Shown here: piece by piece, positions 31,801-33,138 of the stretch | How positions within the stretch are numbered: position 1 is the stretch's first letter | Layout of the letters: the number at the start of each line of letters is the position of its first letter | Origin: Ruminococcus sp. | Lineage (GTDB): Bacteria > Bacillota > Clostridia > Oscillospirales > Ruminococcaceae | Assembly (NCBI RefSeq): GCF_019417665.1 | Contig: NZ_DXUU01000034.1 | Span: 1 to 33,138, forward strand | Direction: 5' to 3' | DNA: 33,138 nucleotides | The notes under the pieces: model-generated | The model's input: the letters and a program-made list of their open reading frames with translations, nothing else | The model's database searches: none | Told to the model about the DNA's origin: nothing | Position numbers and translations under genes: made by a program

Positions 31801-32796
31801 ATGACATATAACCCTAACCCAACACGCTATGACACCATGGAATACCGCCGCTGCGGAAAAAGCGGTCTGAAGCTGCCTTTGCTGTCCCTGGGACTATGGC
31901 ACAATTTCGGCGACACCAACAGCCTGGATCGTATGGAAATCCTCTGCCGCACTGCTTTCGACAATGGTATCACCCATTTTGACTTGGCGAACAATTACGG
32001 TCCACCGGCAGGTGCTGCGGAACGCAATTTTGGACAGATCCTGAAAACCACCTTTGCCGGCTATCGGGACGAGCTAGTCATCAGCACCAAAGCAGGCTAT
32101 GATATGTGGCAAGGACCCTATGGCAACTTCGGCAGCCGGAAATATCTGCTGGCAAGTCTGGATCAGAGCTTGCAGCGGCTTGGGCTGGACTATGTGGACA
32201 TCTTCTACCACCATCGTCCTGACCCAGAGACACCTCTGGAGGAAACCATGGGCGCACTGGCACAGGCAGTTCAAAGCGGAAAGGCACTCTACGTCGGACT
32301 CTCCAACTACGACGGTGAGACCATGCGCCGTGCTGCTGCCATTCTAAAAGAACTGCACTGTCCGTTCATCATCAACCAAAACCGCTATTCCATGCTGGAT
32401 CGTACTGTGGAACAAAACGGACTCTTGGATGCCTGTACAGATCTGGAAAAAGGACTTATTATTTACAGTCCACTGGAACAGGGCTTGCTGACTGACCGCT
32501 ATCTCCACGGCGTGATCCCTGAAGACAGCCGCATCCGAACAGACGGACGGTTTCTCAGTGAAAAGCAGCTGACACCAGAACGACTGGCGCAGCTGAAACA
32601 GCTTCAGGAAATCGCAGCAGCACGAGGACAGAGCCTGGCACAGTTGGCACTTGGCTGGATCCTGCGGCAAAAAGCTGTGACAACTGTACTAGTGGGTGCA
32701 TCCCGACCGGAACAGCTTCTGGACAGCCTGCAGATCGTGGGACAAAGTCCGCTGACAGAGGATGAATTGAAGGCGATTGAGCTGGTGCTGGGCTGA
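31801..32796 (+). CDS. aldo/keto reductase (YghZ-like)
   Basis: A 331-residue NADP(H)-dependent aldo/keto reductase with the catalytic tetrad D61, Y66, K97 and H138 (FDLANNYGPPAGAAE, ISTKAGYDMW, FYHHRPDP). The NNYGPPAGAAERNFG segment and the overall length are those of the YghZ/Gpr group (L-glyceraldehyde 3-phosphate reductase, Kv-beta-like). The physiological substrate is uncertain. The C-terminal LVGASRPEQLLDSLQ binds the cofactor's phosphate. AAAAGGT precedes the ATG at 31801; the GTG at 31792 is too close to it. It could be expressed from the dockerin promoter. Confidence 0.9.
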   Translation: MTYNPNPTRYDTMEYRRCGKSGLKLPLLSLGLWHNFGDTNSLDRMEILCRTAFDNGITHFDLANNYGPPAGAAERNFGQILKTTFAGYRDELVISTKAGYDMWQGPYGNFGSRKYLLASLDQSLQRLGLDYVDIFYHHRPDPETPLEETMGALAQAVQSGKALYVGLSNYDGETMRRAAAILKELHCPFIINQNRYSMLDRTVEQNGLLDACTDLEKGLIIYSPLEQGLLTDRYLHGVIPEDSRIRTDGRFLSEKQLTPERLAQLKQLQEIAAARGQSLAQLALGWILRQKAVTTVLVGASRPEQLLDSLQIVGQSPLTEDELKAIELVLG

Positions 32797-32871
32797 TTTT
32801 GATGCAAGTACATTGTCTTAGCCAAAATTCATTTCTCTACCATCTCAAAAAAGGTTGCACGGCAAGCTGGT

Positions 32872-32999
32872 CCAGCTGAGCACAGCTGGCGCAGATCCAG
32901 GGCTGCGGAAGCCCTGGTCGCCGTCCGCAGACGGCGAAACACCCCGGCGCATTCTTTTGCGCTGTGGAGAGGGTGGTGAGAAAAAGCGGCAGCTTTTTC
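32872..32999. other. array of five consecutive short hairpins
   Basis: In 128 bases: CCAGCTG/CAGCTGG (32872-32889), CCAGGGCT/AGCCCTGG (32897-32917), CGCCGTC/GACGGCG (32919-32936), GCGCA/TGCGC (32947-32962) and GAAAAAGC/GCTTTTTC (32980-32999). All are perfect stems with 4-6 base loops. The stretch is GC-rich compared with its surroundings and lies between the aldo/keto reductase and a gene start at 33085. It may be a structured RNA or an intergenic repeat; I know no matching family. Confidence 0.5.
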
Positions 33000-33084
33000 G
33001 AGGCGGGGCGAACAAGACAATGTCATTAACTTAACATCTAGCCAAGCGAGCCAAAATCTGCTAAAATAAAGAAGGGTGAAGATA

Positions 33085-33138
33085 ATGAAAGCAGAAACAA
33101 GGTTCATACGGCAAATACAAAAGATGGCAAGTGATGTG
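33085..33138 (+). CDS. 5' end of an unidentified gene (runs off the window)
   Basis: ATG at 33085 with GAAGGGTGAAG upstream opens a frame of 18 codons, MKAETRFIRQIQKMASDV, that continues beyond the window. It is too short to identify. A TAAAAT box at about 33062 could be part of its promoter. Confidence 0.45.
   Translation, partial: MKAETRFIRQIQKMASDV

Noticed and set aside
32829..33107. A 92-codon minus-strand frame over the hairpin array
   Set aside because: The coding potential comes from the GC-rich hairpins; there is no ribosome binding site or known domain. The hairpin structure explains the sequence better.
1..33138. CRISPR array, tRNA or rRNA genes
   Set aside because: No regularly spaced repeats and no cloverleaf or rRNA segments were found by reading; the only repeats are the pairs described.
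32872..33138. HEARO/IscB-type RNA preceding the gene at 33085
   Set aside because: The first 18 residues do not resemble IscB or TnpB, and the hairpins match no known guide-RNA scaffold I can recall.

Overview
The window looks like chromosomal DNA of a Gram-positive anaerobe of the Ruminococcus / Oscillospirales (Clostridia) type. The signs are strong AAAGGAGG-like ribosome binding sites, many TTGACA-17-TATAAT promoters, a T-box leader, several secreted proteins with dockerin modules (DADDAY...YYAxxSVG), and family members typical of gut Clostridia (DUF5662, DUF6514, DUF2975/XRE pairs, TIGR04076). The assignment is inference from gene content; no rRNA is present.

Left part (1-17.5 kb): almost a complete branched-chain amino acid pathway. 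leuA lies on the minus strand behind a T-box. Divergent from it is ilvB-ilvN-ilvC-ilvD-leuC-leuD, preceded by a leader that encodes a 52-residue peptide rich in Val/Ile/Leu codons and ends in a terminator, which looks like classical attenuation. Three AT-richer minus-strand genes (TIGR04076, GNAT, alpha/beta hydrolase) interrupt the cluster; two of them carry near-identical promoters. A second operon follows, leuB-DUF815 ATPase-ilvA-ridA. Only a branched-chain aminotransferase is missing.

Middle part (17.6-27.4 kb): a DUF2975/XRE/CPBP-protease operon behind a perfect palindrome. The CPBP frame stays open past its stop codon. Then come a large secreted dockerin protein, a MATE transporter, a DUF6514 protein overlapping rarA tail to tail, and a minus-strand block (zinc-ribbon membrane protein, hemW, glyA, rarA).

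Right part (27.2-33.1 kb): a repeat-rich accessory region of secreted proteins. It holds a two-dockerin protein with a frameshifted dockerin fragment in its 5' leader, a signal-anchored protein of unknown function, and a small secreted protein whose signal peptide is broken by an A7 tract. A third dockerin protein is followed by an aldo/keto reductase. Two families of direct repeats (about 128 bp and about 220-260 bp) and a short palindromic repeat show that this block was built by local duplication. The right edge has five consecutive small hairpins and the start of an unidentified gene.

The most interesting points are the ilvB leader peptide set against the T-box of leuA, the duplication-built dockerin block with its pseudo-dockerin leader, the A7 frameshift in a signal peptide, the CPBP stop codon, and the terminal hairpin array.
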